Of a stretch of 64,000 nt of DNA, positions 34,221 through 46,478 are shown piece after piece (positions within the stretch are counted from its first letter, which is position 1; each line of letters starts with the position of its first letter). The position numbers and the translations under genes were made by a program. The notes beneath the pieces were generated by a model. That model made no database searches and was not told where the DNA came from. It saw only the letters and a program-made list of their open reading frames with translations. Where the stretch lies: the NCBI RefSeq assembly GCF_016907835.1, contig NZ_JAFBCT010000001.1, positions 2,728,001-2,792,000 of the forward strand, given 5' to 3'. The DNA is from Agromyces cerinus (lineage in GTDB: Bacteria; Actinomycetota; Actinomycetes; Actinomycetales; Microbacteriaceae).

Positions 34221-34811
34221 CTACGGCGCGACGAGCGGATGTTCCATCACCCAGTCGTCCTCGACGCGGCCGCCGACCACGAAGTGCTTGTCGCCGACCT
34301 TCGCGAACCCGTGGCGCTCGTAGAACGCGATCGCCCGGGCGTTCTCCTCGTTGACGCCGAGCCACACCGTCGCCGCCCCGGCTGCGCGTGCCGCGTCGAG
34401 CGACGCCCGCATGAGCGCGGCACCGGCGCCCGTGCCGTGCGACTCGGCGAGCACGTAGACCTTGCTGAGCTCGATCGCCGGCCGTGCCGTGACCGCGCTC
34501 GCGGCATCTGGGTCGCCCGGCTCGCCGCCGATGAGCATCGTGTAGCCGAGGAGGCGAGGGTGCCCGGAAGCCTCGGCAGGGTCGGCCGGCGCCTCCGCCA
34601 CGAGCAGGATGCGGTCGGGGTCGGCGAGGTACCCCTCGAAGTGCTCCACCCCGAAGTTGCGCGCGATGAAGTCGGCGATCGCCTCGGGCGTCGTGTGCGG
34701 CGGGCAGGCGAGCGGGAAGGTCGCGGCGGCGAGCGACGCGAGCGCGGCGGCATCCGTCATGGTTGCGGGTCGGATGCGAACGGCAGAGGCGGTCGACTGG
34801 GTCACGAGCAC
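34221..34811 (-). CDS. GNAT family N-acetyltransferase
   Basis: A 196-residue acetyltransferase. ELSKVYVLAESHGTGAGAALM is the strand-4/acetyl-CoA loop (R/Q-x-x-G-x-G/A, here HGTGAG). VWLGVNEENARAIAFYERHGF is motif B. The substrate is unknown. GTG 34811 or GTG 34805 could be the start. It begins 29 bases after a strong hairpin that ends the aceB transcript. Confidence 0.88.
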   Translation of the reverse strand: MLVTQSTASAVRIRPATMTDAAALASLAAATFPLACPPHTTPEAIADFIARNFGVEHFEGYLADPDRILLVAEAPADPAEASGHPRLLGYTMLIGGEPGDPDAASAVTARPAIELSKVYVLAESHGTGAGAALMRASLDAARAAGAATVWLGVNEENARAIAFYERHGFAKVGDKHFVVGGRVEDDWVMEHPLVAP

Positions 34812-34839
34812 CGATTCTGGCAGACGCTTCGGGCACGAC

Positions 34840-34901
34840 GAAGGGGCCGCCCCGACCGCGGCACCTCCGGGATCGCCGGATGCGGTCGGGGCGGCCCCTT
34901 C
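34840..34901 (-). terminator. Hairpin terminator after aceB
   Basis: Twenty-base arms (34840-34859 and 34882-34901) match perfectly around a 22-base loop. On the minus strand the stem follows the aceB stop by about 70 bases and separates it from the acetyltransferase gene. Confidence 0.75.
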
Positions 34902-34969
34902 GGGCCTGATCTCAGAGGAAGCTCAGTACGACGGAGCCGCCCGGCGTGGGTGCCCCGGCGTACTCTCCC

Positions 34970-36664
<1,695 letters not shown>

Positions 36665-36701
36665 GGTCGTTGCTCCTCTGAGTTCGATGCCCGTGAGCGG
36701 G

Positions 36702-38024
36702 TCAGTGGTTGAACTGTTCTTCCTCGGTCGATCCGACGAGGGCGAGGGTTGCGCTGTTGGGGTTCAGCGCGGTGGCGATCTGGTCGAAGTAGCCGGTGCC
36801 CACCTCGCGCTGGTGGCGCGTGGCGGTGTAGCCGGATGCCTCCGAGGCGAATTCCGCCTCCTGGAGCTCGACGTATGCCGACATGTGACGCTCGTTGTAG
36901 TCCTTGGCGAGCGTGAACATGCCGTGGTTGAGGGAGTGGAAGCCCGCGAGGGTGATGAACTGGAACGCGTAGCCCATCGACGCGAGTTCGCGCTGGAACT
37001 TCGCGATCTGGTCGTCGTCGAGGTGGCGCTTCCAGTTGAACGAGGGCGAGCAGTTGTAGCTCAGGCGCTTGCCCGGGAACTTCGCGTGCACGGCCTCGGC
37101 GAAGCGGCGGGCCAGGTCGAGGTCGGGCTCGGCCGACTCGACCCAGAGCAGGTCGGCGTACTCGGCGTAGGCGAGGCCGCGGGCGATGACCGGCTCGATG
37201 CCGTTCTGCACCTCGTAGAAGCCTTCGGCCGTGCGCTCGCCCGTGACGAACTGCTTGTCACGGTCGTCGTGGTCGCTCGTGAGCAGGGTCGCCGCGAGGG
37301 CGTCGGTGCGGGCGATGATGATCGACGGCACGCCGGCGACATCCGATGCCAGACGCGCTGCGTTGATCGTGCGGATGTGCTGCGACGTCGGCACGAGCAC
37401 CTTGCCGCCCATGTGGCCGCACTTCTTCTCGCTCGCGAGCTGGTCCTCCCAGTGCACACCGGCCGCACCGGCCTCGATCATCTGGTGCATGAGCTCGTAG
37501 GCGTTCAGCGGGCCGCCGAAGCCGGCCTCGGCGTCGGCGACGATGGGGGCCATCCAGTCGCGGTCGTCGGTTCCCTGCTCGATCTGGCCGGCGCGGAGCA
37601 GCGCGTTGTTGATGCGGCGCACGACGGCCGGCACCGAGTTCGCGGGGTAGAGCGACTGGTCGGGGTAGGTCTGGCCGCTCAGGTTGGCGTCGGCGGCGAC
37701 CTGCCAGCCGCTCAGGTAGATGGCCTTGAGGCCGGCGCGCACCTGCTGCACGGCCTGGTTGCCGGTGAGGGCGCCGAGCGCGGCCGACCACTGCGGGTCC
37801 TCCTGCGGGGCGAACGCCGTGCCGGTGTTCTGCTGGATGTCCTGCCAGAGCTTCTCGGCGCCGCGCTTGGCGAGCGTGCGCTCCTCGCGGACCGGGCCGC
37901 GGAGCGCGATGACGTCTTCAGCGGTGTAGTCGCGGCTGATGTCGTCCCACCGCGGGTTCGCGTCCCACTCGAGCTGCAGCTCGGCCGCGGTCTGGGTCTG
38001 GTCGCCGGGGCGGTTGGTGCTCAT
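36702..38024 (-). CDS. aceA: Isocitrate lyase
   Basis: A 440-residue enzyme splitting isocitrate to succinate and glyoxylate. The catalytic loop KKCGHMGGK (about 206-214) holds the active Cys. Other signatures are [32 protein letters not shown] and [11 protein letters not shown]. The start ATG follows AAGGAGCAACACC. It is the first gene of aceA-aceB. In related actinobacteria RamB represses this pair; a RamB/PrpR-like regulator is encoded at 51815 in this window. Confidence 0.97.
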   Translation of the reverse strand: MSTNRPGDQTQTAAELQLEWDANPRWDDISRDYTAEDVIALRGPVREERTLAKRGAEKLWQDIQQNTGTAFAPQEDPQWSAALGALTGNQAVQQVRAGLKAIYLSGWQVAADANLSGQTYPDQSLYPANSVPAVVRRINNALLRAGQIEQGTDDRDWMAPIVADAEAGFGGPLNAYELMHQMIEAGAAGVHWEDQLASEKKCGHMGGKVLVPTSQHIRTINAARLASDVAGVPSIIIARTDALAATLLTSDHDDRDKQFVTGERTAEGFYEVQNGIEPVIARGLAYAEYADLLWVESAEPDLDLARRFAEAVHAKFPGKRLSYNCSPSFNWKRHLDDDQIAKFQRELASMGYAFQFITLAGFHSLNHGMFTLAKDYNERHMSAYVELQEAEFASEASGYTATRHQREVGTGYFDQIATALNPNSATLALVGSTEEEQFNH

Positions 38025-38241
38025 GGTGTTGCTCCTTCGGTGCAGCGGGCGGATGCTTCGTGGTGCTCCGTTCGGCGTCTGCTTCGGCGCCGTCGGGGTG
38101 GCTGTGCATCCACTCTGCGCTCGCTCGGAGGGGGCCACCCCACGATTCGGGGGGTGAACTTTCGGGGTTCTTCTGCGCGCCAGAAGTTCCCGCGCTCAGC
38201 GCGGGCCCCGTGCCTCCGCTCACCCGCGCTCCGCCGCCTCG
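38025..38241 (-). promoter_or_regulatory. aceA upstream regulatory region
   Basis: The region holds several inverted repeats: CTTCTG-N5-CAGAAG (38170-38186), CCCGCGC-TCA-GCGCGGG (38189-38205) and the sequence GAACTTTC (38156-38163). The last partly matches the AACTTTGC core of known RamB sites. I cannot place the promoter with confidence. Confidence 0.35.
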
Positions 38242-38301
38242 CCGAGAGGACGCATGTCGTCGGAACGGCCAGCGTCATTCCGACAACACGCGTCCTCTCG
38301 G
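38242..38301 (-). terminator. Long hairpin terminator after the DUF559 gene
   Basis: Arms of 24 bases (38242-38265 and 38278-38301) differ at two positions. Both differences become G-U pairs in minus-strand RNA but mismatches in plus-strand RNA. This points to selection on a minus-strand transcript, namely the 3' end of the gene stopping at 38319. Confidence 0.65.
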
Positions 38302-38318
38302 TCAAGCGGGACGGCGGG

Positions 38319-39233
38319 TCAGCCGCGCCAGCCACGGTCGCGCAATGCTCGCTCGGTACGGGCGACGATCTCGGCGCGCGAAATCTGCTTCGTGATGCGG
38401 ATGACCCGCCAGTCGGCTTCGGCGAGATCGTTCAACCTCGAGACATCCGTCGCCCACTGCGCTGTATCGAAGAGATGCTGCTCCCCGTCGTACTCGACGA
38501 GCACCCGGTACGCGCGGAAGACGAGATCGCCGCGGGTGCGCCGACCTGACCTCAGCACGATGAGGCCGTTCGGCTCGGGCTCGGGCAGGCCGGCACGCAC
38601 GAGCATCAATCGCACGAACGTCTCGCGGCGCGAGTAGACGTTCGCGCGCATCTCCGCCCGTGCCAGACGAAGTCGGGTCGCCCCGCGGCGCCGACCGTGG
38701 CGTGCGATCGTTGCATCGATCTGGTCGGTCGTGGCGAGCGGCCGTGGCAGGCCGAGCAGTCGCTCGCCCGCCGCTATGAGGTCATCGAGCGAGAGCACGT
38801 CGGCCAGCTCGCACCATGCGTCGGCCGGCGCCGTCATGAACGCTCCCGGTACTCCGGGGGCAGCGACGAGGTTCGGGTTCAGTCTGGTGCTCCTGCCGAT
38901 CACGCCCCTCCTCCGAGGCGCTCGCGCGCCCTCGAGCGCGGTCACCTCGACCCTGCCGTCTCGCTCGATCGCGGCAGGAAGCGGAAGTCCGCACAGCACC
39001 GCGGCGGTCCGCCCCGAGAACACGTGACCCGTCGGCATGATCGCTGCGTACGCACGACATCGCCCCAGGAATGTGTCGGTAGCTCGCCGCGACGCGCGAA
39101 CGCCGTGGAACGGCGCGACGAGCTCGATGGATCGCACTCGGCGTGCCGTCACCCCGGCGTCGAGGGCGGCGCGAACCGTGAAGGGGGCGGCCGCCATCGA
39201 ATGGGGAAGCGGGGTCGGCGGACGCATATGCAC
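38319..39233 (-). CDS. DUF559 (Vsr-like) endonuclease-domain protein
   Basis: A 304-residue protein. The N-terminal 60 residues resemble the winged helix of AbiEi-type proteins (AALDAGVTARRVRS). The C-terminal 100 have the DUF559/Vsr endonuclease fold: RGDLVFRAYRVLVEYDGEQH (Asp and Glu), then DLAEADWRVIRITK. Such proteins recur as scattered paralogues in Microbacteriaceae; their role is unknown, with defence or DNA repair suggested. Starts at GTG 39233, ATG 39227 or ATG 39197 are all possible, none with a clear ribosome site. Confidence 0.78.
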   Translation of the reverse strand: MHMRPPTPLPHSMAAAPFTVRAALDAGVTARRVRSIELVAPFHGVRASRRATDTFLGRCRAYAAIMPTGHVFSGRTAAVLCGLPLPAAIERDGRVEVTALEGARAPRRRGVIGRSTRLNPNLVAAPGVPGAFMTAPADAWCELADVLSLDDLIAAGERLLGLPRPLATTDQIDATIARHGRRRGATRLRLARAEMRANVYSRRETFVRLMLVRAGLPEPEPNGLIVLRSGRRTRGDLVFRAYRVLVEYDGEQHLFDTAQWATDVSRLNDLAEADWRVIRITKQISRAEIVARTERALRDRGWRG

Positions 39234-39503
39234 ATCGTGCGCACGTGTTTCGCGGCAGCGCCCTCCAGACGCCCGAACTGTGGACGTCCCGACGTGCTGC
39301 CGTGCTGGGGAGGCAGCATCACCCGCTCTCGCCCGGCACGAGCGGACGCGTCTTGTCGCTATGAGCAGGAAGTTGCGACAATTTGCGTCGTTTCGGTGCG
39401 GTGACAGGGGCGGTGGGAGGTTGGGGAGGTGGGAGGTTTGGGGAGGGGTGAGGAGGCTGGGCGAGGAGGTTAGGGGTGGTGAAGGCGGGCCGCGCTCAGC
39501 GCG
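39234..39503. other. 270-base gap with a G-rich tract
   Basis: No gene seen. TTGTCGC (39353-39359) and GCGACAA (39375-39381) form an inverted repeat. From 39406 to 39480 the plus strand has at least eight runs of three or four G separated by short spacers, unlike the rest of the window. Confidence 0.6.
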
Positions 39504-40739
39504 TCAGCGCGGGAAGCGCACCACCGCGCGGAGGCCCCCGCCGACCCGCGGCGCGAGGTCGAGCTCGGCGTCATGGCGGGCGACGATCGCCGCCACGATC
39601 GAGAGACCGAGTCCGCGGCCCCGATCGGATGCATCGCGCGTGCGCCCGCCGCCCCTCGCGAACGGCGCCGTCAGGGTCGCGACGGTCGGGGCGTCGAGTT
39701 CGGCCCCGCTGTTCTCGACCTCGAGGGTCGGCACCGGCGCCGAGGCATCCGTCGTCACCGTCACGAAGCCGCCGGGCTCGTTGTGGCGGATCGCGTTCTG
39801 CACGAGGTTCACGACGAGCTGGCGCAGCAGCACCTCGTCGCCCTCGACGAGCACCGGCGCAGCCGACGCCGACGCAGACGCCGTCAAGCGCACCCCCGCC
39901 TCCTCGGCCTCGACACGCGACTCATCGACGACGGATGCCGCGACCGCGGCGAGGTCCACGGGGCCGAACGCGCCGGCATCCGTCGACTCGAGCTCCGAGA
40001 GGTCGAGCAGCGCCTCGACGGTCGCGATGCTGCGCTCGTTCATCTCCCGCAGCCGTTCGAGCAGTTGCGCGTCGCCGGCAGCCTGCGAGCTCAGCGCCAC
40101 GTCGAGCATCGTGCGCGTCGTGGCGAGCGGCGTGCGCAGCTCGTGCGAGGCGTTCGCCGCGAATCGTCGGTCGGCATTGGCCGAACGTTCGAGCGAGTCG
40201 AGCATGCCGTCGAAGGTGTCGGCGAGATCGGTGATCTCGTCGCGCGGTCCGGCGAGCGCGATGCGGTGGTCGAGGTGGCCGCGCGCAGCTCGATGCGCGG
40301 CCTCGTTGACCTCCTGCAGCGGGCGGAGCATGCGACCGGCGACGAACCAGCCCGCCCATGCGCCGCCCGCGGCGAGCAGCGCGAGCGCCCCGACCGACAC
40401 CCAGAGCAGCAGCTGCAGGATGTCGGAACGCGAACTCACGACCACGGCCGCCTCGCTCGCCGTCGAAGCGAGCAGCCCGGGGTCGTAGGCGACCTCCGGG
40501 GCATCGGACGGGAGTGTCGACTGAGCGGGCGTCGCATCGGTGGGGGTCGCCTCGATCGCCGTCGTCGTCGTGGCGGCCGGCTCGGCGAACTCGTAGCTCG
40601 GCACGAGGCCGATGACGAACGCGATGATCGCGAGCAGCACGGCGCCGGCGACGGTCAGCAGCACCGCGTACGTCACCGCGAGACGCGCTCGCACGGTGAG
40701 CCGGTAGGTGCGGGGCACGGATGCCGCGGGCTCAGTCAT
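39504..40739 (-). CDS. Two-component sensor histidine kinase
   Basis: A 411-residue kinase with helix 1 (about 22-46), a short Thr/Pro-rich extracellular loop of about 65 residues, helix 2 (about 108-133) and HAMP. HisKA has the phospho-His in AANASHELRTPLATT. The N box is NLVQNAIRHNEPGG, the G1 box is reduced to VENSGAEL and G2 is RGRGLGLSI. The compact sensor loop is like intramembrane-sensing kinases near exporters. The ATG at 40739 lies inside the end of the response regulator gene (8-base overlap). Confidence 0.9.
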   Translation of the reverse strand: MTEPAASVPRTYRLTVRARLAVTYAVLLTVAGAVLLAIIAFVIGLVPSYEFAEPAATTTTAIEATPTDATPAQSTLPSDAPEVAYDPGLLASTASEAAVVVSSRSDILQLLLWVSVGALALLAAGGAWAGWFVAGRMLRPLQEVNEAAHRAARGHLDHRIALAGPRDEITDLADTFDGMLDSLERSANADRRFAANASHELRTPLATTRTMLDVALSSQAAGDAQLLERLREMNERSIATVEALLDLSELESTDAGAFGPVDLAAVAASVVDESRVEAEEAGVRLTASASASAAPVLVEGDEVLLRQLVVNLVQNAIRHNEPGGFVTVTTDASAPVPTLEVENSGAELDAPTVATLTAPFARGGGRTRDASDRGRGLGLSIVAAIVARHDAELDLAPRVGGGLRAVVRFPR

Positions 40740-41400
40740 CGGCCACATCGATCGCGTATCCCGAGCCCGGCACGGTGCGGATCATCCACGGCTCGCCGAG
40801 CTTGCGCCGGAGCGTCGAGATCGTCACCTTCACCGAGTTCGTGAACGGGTTGGCGTTCTCGTCCCACGCCTTCTCGAGCAGGGTCTCGGCACTCACGACT
40901 CCCCCGCCGGCGCGCATGAGCACCTCGAGCACCGAGAACTCCTTCCGGGTCAGTTGCACGAACCTCCCGTCGCGGAGGACCTCGCGGCGGAACGGATCGA
41001 GCACGACGCCGGCGGCCTCGAGCTGCGGCGGCAATGCGGTGAACCGGCGCCGGCCGAGCGCCCGCACGCGTGCCACGAGCTCGGGGAACTCGAACGGCTT
41101 CGCGAGGTAGTCGTCGGCGCCGAGCTCGAAGCCGCCGACCTTGTCTCCGAGCCTCCGGGCGGCGGTGAGCATGAGGATGGCGGGCCGTTCCTCGCGGGCG
41201 GCGAGGATGCGGCAGACCTCGTCCCCGTGCATGCCCGGCAGGTCTCGGTCGAGCAGCACGACGTCGTAGTCGTTGACGTCGATGCTGAAGAGGGCGGCCT
41301 CGCCGTCGGCGGCGACATCCGCTGCGATCGCCTCGAGTGCGAGCCCGGCACGCACGGCCTCGGCGAGGTACGGCTCGTCCTCAACGACCAGCACGCGCAT
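40732..41400 (-). CDS. OmpR-family response regulator
   Basis: A 222-residue regulator beginning MRVLVVEDE. Phospho-Asp is in LLDRDLPG, the conserved Lys in LAKPFEF, and the winged helix ends VKVTISTLRRKLGEP...TVPGSGYAIDV. The start is set by GGAGTGGGAC. It is divergent from the lipoprotein-adaptor-ABC operon, which is its probable target. Confidence 0.92.
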   Translation of the reverse strand: MRVLVVEDEPYLAEAVRAGLALEAIAADVAADGEAALFSIDVNDYDVVLLDRDLPGMHGDEVCRILAAREERPAILMLTAARRLGDKVGGFELGADDYLAKPFEFPELVARVRALGRRRFTALPPQLEAAGVVLDPFRREVLRDGRFVQLTRKEFSVLEVLMRAGGGVVSAETLLEKAWDENANPFTNSVKVTISTLRRKLGEPWMIRTVPGSGYAIDVADD

Positions 41401-41496
41401 GTCCCACTCCGTTCGATTGCAGCATCCGAGTCTCCCAGTCAATCCCGTCGACCGTAAGGAAATCGTCAACTCTCCGCTTTACCCCACAGCAACCGC

Positions 41497-41513
41497 GCTG
41501 GGAGTGAGCTGGG
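41497..41513 (+). promoter_or_regulatory. Candidate response-regulator direct repeat
   Basis: GCTGGG occurs at 41497-41502 and 41508-41513, eleven bases apart in direct orientation, in the divergent region about 40 bases before the lipoprotein start. One-turn spacing is usual for OmpR-family half-sites. The repeat is short, so this is tentative. Confidence 0.3.
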
Positions 41514-41551
41514 TCCTGCGCCCATCACGGCGCGATCGAAAGGACTCACCC

Positions 41552-42100
41552 ATGACCTCACGAACCTCTCGCGGCGCCCGCACCGGGCTCGCCCTCGCCG
41601 GCATCGGCCTGCTCCTGGCATTGACCGCCTGCGCCCCGAACGGAGGAGACTCCGCCGAACTGAAGTCGGGCGACTCGGATGCCGCTTACGAGGAGTGGTC
41701 GACCGAATTCACCTCCTGCATGAAGGACGAGGGCATCGACATCGGGATGGCGACCGGCGCCGACGGCTCCTCGAGCAGCGGCGGGACGAGCGACTCGAGC
41801 GCAGCCGTCGACCCCGACGAGATCGACCTCGATGCGATGGCGGCAGCCGAGCGCACCTGCTTCGACAAGGTGGGCGATCCGCCCCCGGTGCCGGGCCAGC
41901 CCGACCAGGAGGAGATGAACGAGGCCTCGCTTCGCTTCTCCGCGTGCCTGCGCGAACGCGGCTACGACTTCGACGACCCGGAGATCTCGCCCGATGGCGC
42001 GGCCGGCATGACGGAGGCGATGTCGGCTGACGAGATCGACCCGGTCGACGCCGACGAGTGCGGCAAGCAGGCCGACTTCCCGACGATGGACGAGGAATGA
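41552..42100 (+). CDS. Small Cys-containing lipoprotein of an ABC exporter operon
   Basis: A 182-residue lipoprotein with signal and lipobox (LLLALTAC, Cys near residue 27). The mature part is acidic. It contains repeated Cys motifs FTSCMKDEGIDI and FSACLRERGYDF plus ERTCFDKVG and DECGKQAD, giving four Cys after the lipid-linked one. This resembles two copies of a small F-x-x-C-M/L-R-x-x-G-D unit seen in actinobacterial lipoproteins; function is unknown. The start follows GAAAGGACTCACCC. Its stop overlaps the adaptor start (ATGA). Confidence 0.8.
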   Translation: MTSRTSRGARTGLALAGIGLLLALTACAPNGGDSAELKSGDSDAAYEEWSTEFTSCMKDEGIDIGMATGADGSSSSGGTSDSSAAVDPDEIDLDAMAAAERTCFDKVGDPPPVPGQPDQEEMNEASLRFSACLRERGYDFDDPEISPDGAAGMTEAMSADEIDPVDADECGKQADFPTMDEE

Positions 42101-43224
42101 CCGAGCAGCACGCGCCGGCGGAGGACCAGATGACGGATGCCGCGGCGGCCCAGCCCGCCCGTCGGCGCCGCCGCACCCCGTGGGTGATCGCCGGCGCCTG
42201 CGTCGCCGTGATCGGCATCGCCGGCGCGGTGCTCGCGGTGACACTGCCGGCATCCTCGAAGGACGACGGCGACGCGGCGAACGCGGCCGCAGACGTCTCG
42301 ACGACCCCGGTCACCCGCGGCGACCTCACCGAGCGGGTGCGGCTGAACGGGCGACTCGGTTACGGCACCGCGCAGGAGCTCGGCACGAGCCTCGCCGGCA
42401 CGATCACCTGGCTGCCCGACACCGGTGCCGTGCTCGACCGCGGCGCAACCATGTTCCGCGTCGACGACGCCCCGGTCGTGCTCCTCATCGGTGCGCTGCC
42501 GATGTGGCGTGAGTTCGCCGAGGGCATGGACGACGGCCCCGACGTGCTGCAGCTCGAGCAGAACCTCGCCGCGCTCGGCTTCTTCGAACGAGAGCCCGAC
42601 GAGGAGTTCGCCGGCTCGACGGCCTACGCCATCGAGCGCTGGCAGGAATCGCTCGGCCTCGAGGAGACCGGCGCGATCGAGCCCGGCCGCATCGTGTTCG
42701 CTCCTGCCGCGGTGCGCGTCGCCCAGCACAAGGCGCAGATCGGCGGCGGTGCCGGGGCATCCGTCATCGCGGTCTCGGACACGGTGAAGCGCGTGACCGC
42801 GTTCATCGCACCGAACCTCGAGCCGATCGCCCCGGTCGGCACGCCGGTGCAGCTCACGCTGCCCGGCGGCGCAACGGTGCCGGGAAAGGTGAGTGCCGTC
42901 GGAGCACCGGTGGAGCAGGACGACGACCAGGGCGGGAAGAAGCTGAAGCTCCCCCTCACGCTCACGCTCGACGACCCGGCGGCGGCCGATGGACTCGACG
43001 ACGTCGCCGTGAACGGCGAGCTCACCGCCGTGCGTCGCGAGGATGCACTGCTCGTGCCGGTCACCGCACTGCTCGCACGCACGGGCGGCGGATTCGCCGT
43101 CGAGGTCGTGGCGAAGGGCGTCGTGGAGACCGTTCCGGTCGAGCTCGGTCTGTTCGCCGACGGACTCGTCGAGGTCACGGGCGGCGAGCTCGAGGCGGGC
43201 GACGAGGTCGTGGTGCCCGAGTGA
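42097..43224 (+). CDS. HlyD/MacA-like adaptor with peptidoglycan-binding-like insert
   Basis: A 375-residue membrane-anchored protein with one helix (about 29-52) and a biotinyl-lipoyl-like region ([19 protein letters not shown]). A peptidoglycan-binding-like stretch ([29 protein letters not shown]) and beta-barrel segments follow. Such adaptors couple ABC exporters to the cell wall in Gram-positives. It overlaps both neighbours by four bases, giving a tightly coupled operon with the MacB-type ATPase and permease. Confidence 0.82.
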   Translation: MTEQHAPAEDQMTDAAAAQPARRRRRTPWVIAGACVAVIGIAGAVLAVTLPASSKDDGDAANAAADVSTTPVTRGDLTERVRLNGRLGYGTAQELGTSLAGTITWLPDTGAVLDRGATMFRVDDAPVVLLIGALPMWREFAEGMDDGPDVLQLEQNLAALGFFEREPDEEFAGSTAYAIERWQESLGLEETGAIEPGRIVFAPAAVRVAQHKAQIGGGAGASVIAVSDTVKRVTAFIAPNLEPIAPVGTPVQLTLPGGATVPGKVSAVGAPVEQDDDQGGKKLKLPLTLTLDDPAAADGLDDVAVNGELTAVRREDALLVPVTALLARTGGGFAVEVVAKGVVETVPVELGLFADGLVEVTGGELEAGDEVVVPE

Positions 43225-43949
43225 GCGCCCCACTGATCCGGATGCGCGGAGTGTCGCGCACCTACGGCTCGCCGCCCACCGTCGCCCTCTCGCACGCCGA
43301 CCTCGAGGTCGACCGCGGCGAGATGCTCGCGATCGTCGGGCCGAGCGGCTCGGGCAAGTCGACGCTGCTGAACCTCATGGGCACCCTCGACCGGCCCAGC
43401 TCGGGTGAGATCCACATCGACGGGTACGACACCGGCACGATGGACGACGCCGAGCTCTCGGGGCTCCGCGCGCACACGATCGGGTTCGTGTTCCAGCAGT
43501 ACCATCTGGCCGAGGGGGTCACGGCGCTCGACAACGTCGCCACCGGCCTGCTCTACGCCGGCGTGCCGAAGGCCGAGCGCCGGGCACGGGCCGCCGTCGC
43601 ACTCGAACGCGTCGGACTCGCCGCCCGCACCCGCCACCGCCCGAACGAGCTGTCGGGCGGCGAGCGCCAGCGCGTCGCGATCGCGCGAGCCGTCGTGGGC
43701 GAGCCGGCGCTGCTCCTCGCCGACGAGCCGACGGGCGCGCTCGACACCCGCTCGGGCGAGGCGATCGTCGCGATCCTCGGCGAGCTGAACGCCGCAGGCA
43801 CCACGGTCGTGGTGATCACCCACGACCTCCAGGTGGCCGAGCGGATGCCCCGGCGCGTCGGCATCCGCGACGGCGTGCTGTCGACCGGGGCCGGTGCCGG
43901 TGCCGCGTCGGGCCTCGCGTCCGGCGTGATGGCAGGGGCCCGATCGTGA
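43221..43949 (+). CDS. MacB/LolD-type ABC transporter ATP-binding protein
   Basis: A 242-residue ATPase with Walker [11 protein letters not shown]-loop [12 protein letters not shown], signature [15 protein letters not shown] and Walker [13 protein letters not shown]. The last 25 residues are a Gly/Ala-rich tail. It starts with GTG overlapping the adaptor stop (GTGA), and its own stop overlaps the permease GTG. Confidence 0.93.
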   Translation: MSAPLIRMRGVSRTYGSPPTVALSHADLEVDRGEMLAIVGPSGSGKSTLLNLMGTLDRPSSGEIHIDGYDTGTMDDAELSGLRAHTIGFVFQQYHLAEGVTALDNVATGLLYAGVPKAERRARAAVALERVGLAARTRHRPNELSGGERQRVAIARAVVGEPALLLADEPTGALDTRSGEAIVAILGELNAAGTTVVVITHDLQVAERMPRRVGIRDGVLSTGAGAGAASGLASGVMAGARS

Positions 43950-45133
43950 ACGGCCTGCGCTCCCGTCTCCGCATCACGGACCTGCTCGGGCTCGGCCTGC
44001 ACGGCCTTCGCGCCAGGCCGATGCGGGCCGTGCTCTCGGCCCTCGGCATCGCGATCGGCATCGCCGCGATGATCGCCGTCGTCGGCATCTCGACGTCGAG
44101 CGAGGCGCTCGTCAAGCAGAAGCTCGCGGCGCTCGGCACGAACCTGCTCACCGCGTCGGCGGGCTCGGACTTCTTCGGCGAGGAATCGGAGCTGCCCGCC
44201 GATGCGATCGATCGTGTGCGGCGCATCGACGGCGTCGAGCAGGCGAGCTGGCACGCGACGCTCACCGACCTGAACGTGTATCGCAACGCCCTCATCGATC
44301 CGGGCGCCACGGCCGGGCTGTCCGTGGTCGCCGCCGACCTCGACCTGCTGACCACGACGGGCACCGACCTCGCCTCCGGCGTGTGGCTCAACGGCGCCAC
44401 CGAGCAGTTCCCGGTCGTCGTGCTCGGCGACAAGGCCGCCGAGCGGCTCGGCATCGTCACGATCGGCAGCACCGTCGAGATCGGCGGCACGCAGTTCACG
44501 GTCGCCGGGATCCTCGAGCGTTCGCCGCTCGCCCCCGAACTCGATTCCGTCGCCATGATGGGCGGGCCGATCGCCGCCGAGCTCTTCGGGTTCAACGGGT
44601 CGCCGACGGTGATCTACGAGCGCTCGGCCGACGACCTCGTCGGGCAGGTGCGCGATCTTCTGCCGGCCACGATCAACCCGGAGTCGCCGAGCCAGGTGAA
44701 GGTGAGCCGTCCGTCCGACGCGCTCGCGGCGAAGAACACGATCGACCAGGCGTTCACGGGCCTCCTCGTGGGCGTCGGCTCCATCGCCCTGCTCGTCGGC
44801 GGCATCGGCGTCGCGAACACGATGGTGATCTCGGTGCTCGAGCGTCGTCAGGAGATCGGCCTGCGCCGTTCGCTCGGCGCGACGCGCGGGCACATCCGCT
44901 CGCAGTTCCTCGTCGAGGCGATCCTGCTCGCCCTGTGCGGCGGCATCGCGGGCACGGCCATCGGCTGGGTGATCACGGCGATCGTCGCCGGAGCGAACGG
45001 ATGGCTCGTGGCCGTGCCGCCCGCGGTGCTCGCCGCCGGCGTGGTGGCGACGGTCGTCGTCGGCGCGGTGGCCGGCGCGCTCCCGGCAGCTCGGGCAGCG
45101 CGCACCTCGCCGACGGCCGCGCTGAACGCCTGA
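43946..45133 (+). CDS. MacB-type ABC transporter permease
   Basis: A 395-residue permease with a first helix at about 25-48 preceded by [21 protein letters not shown] MacB_PCD extracytoplasmic domain follows, then the FtsX domain beginning [20 protein letters not shown] with the cytoplasmic loop [19 protein letters not shown]. With the adaptor and lipoprotein it should form a tripartite-like exporter, perhaps of a peptide antibiotic. Confidence 0.92.
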   Translation: MNGLRSRLRITDLLGLGLHGLRARPMRAVLSALGIAIGIAAMIAVVGISTSSEALVKQKLAALGTNLLTASAGSDFFGEESELPADAIDRVRRIDGVEQASWHATLTDLNVYRNALIDPGATAGLSVVAADLDLLTTTGTDLASGVWLNGATEQFPVVVLGDKAAERLGIVTIGSTVEIGGTQFTVAGILERSPLAPELDSVAMMGGPIAAELFGFNGSPTVIYERSADDLVGQVRDLLPATINPESPSQVKVSRPSDALAAKNTIDQAFTGLLVGVGSIALLVGGIGVANTMVISVLERRQEIGLRRSLGATRGHIRSQFLVEAILLALCGGIAGTAIGWVITAIVAGANGWLVAVPPAVLAAGVVATVVVGAVAGALPAARAARTSPTAALNA

Positions 45134-45167
45134 CGCCGCCGCGCCGAGCAAAACTCCAGACGGACTG

Positions 45168-45190
45168 TCGGGCGGGCGCCGCCCGCCCGA
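45168..45190 (+). terminator. Hairpin terminator after the ABC operon
   Basis: TCGGGCGGGC (45168-45177) pairs perfectly with GCCCGCCCGA (45181-45190) around a three-base loop, 35 bases after the permease stop. TGGTTTGTCG follows, so the T run is weak. Confidence 0.65.
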
Positions 45191-45293
45191 TGGTTTGTCG
45201 TGTTCGGCGCGACTCGCATTGCGCACACCGGGCCGCACGGATTGAATGGCACTTCTGCGCGACGGCGCGCGGGTGAACAGGAGGTGCCAGCAA

Positions 45294-46463
<1,170 letters not shown>

Positions 46464-46478
46464 GCCCGAGGAGTCACG

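Noticed and set aside
34906..34969. Small peptide gene after aceB ending LSFL
   Set aside because: There is no start codon with a ribosome site, and it is out of frame with aceB; the similarity comes from the short duplication.
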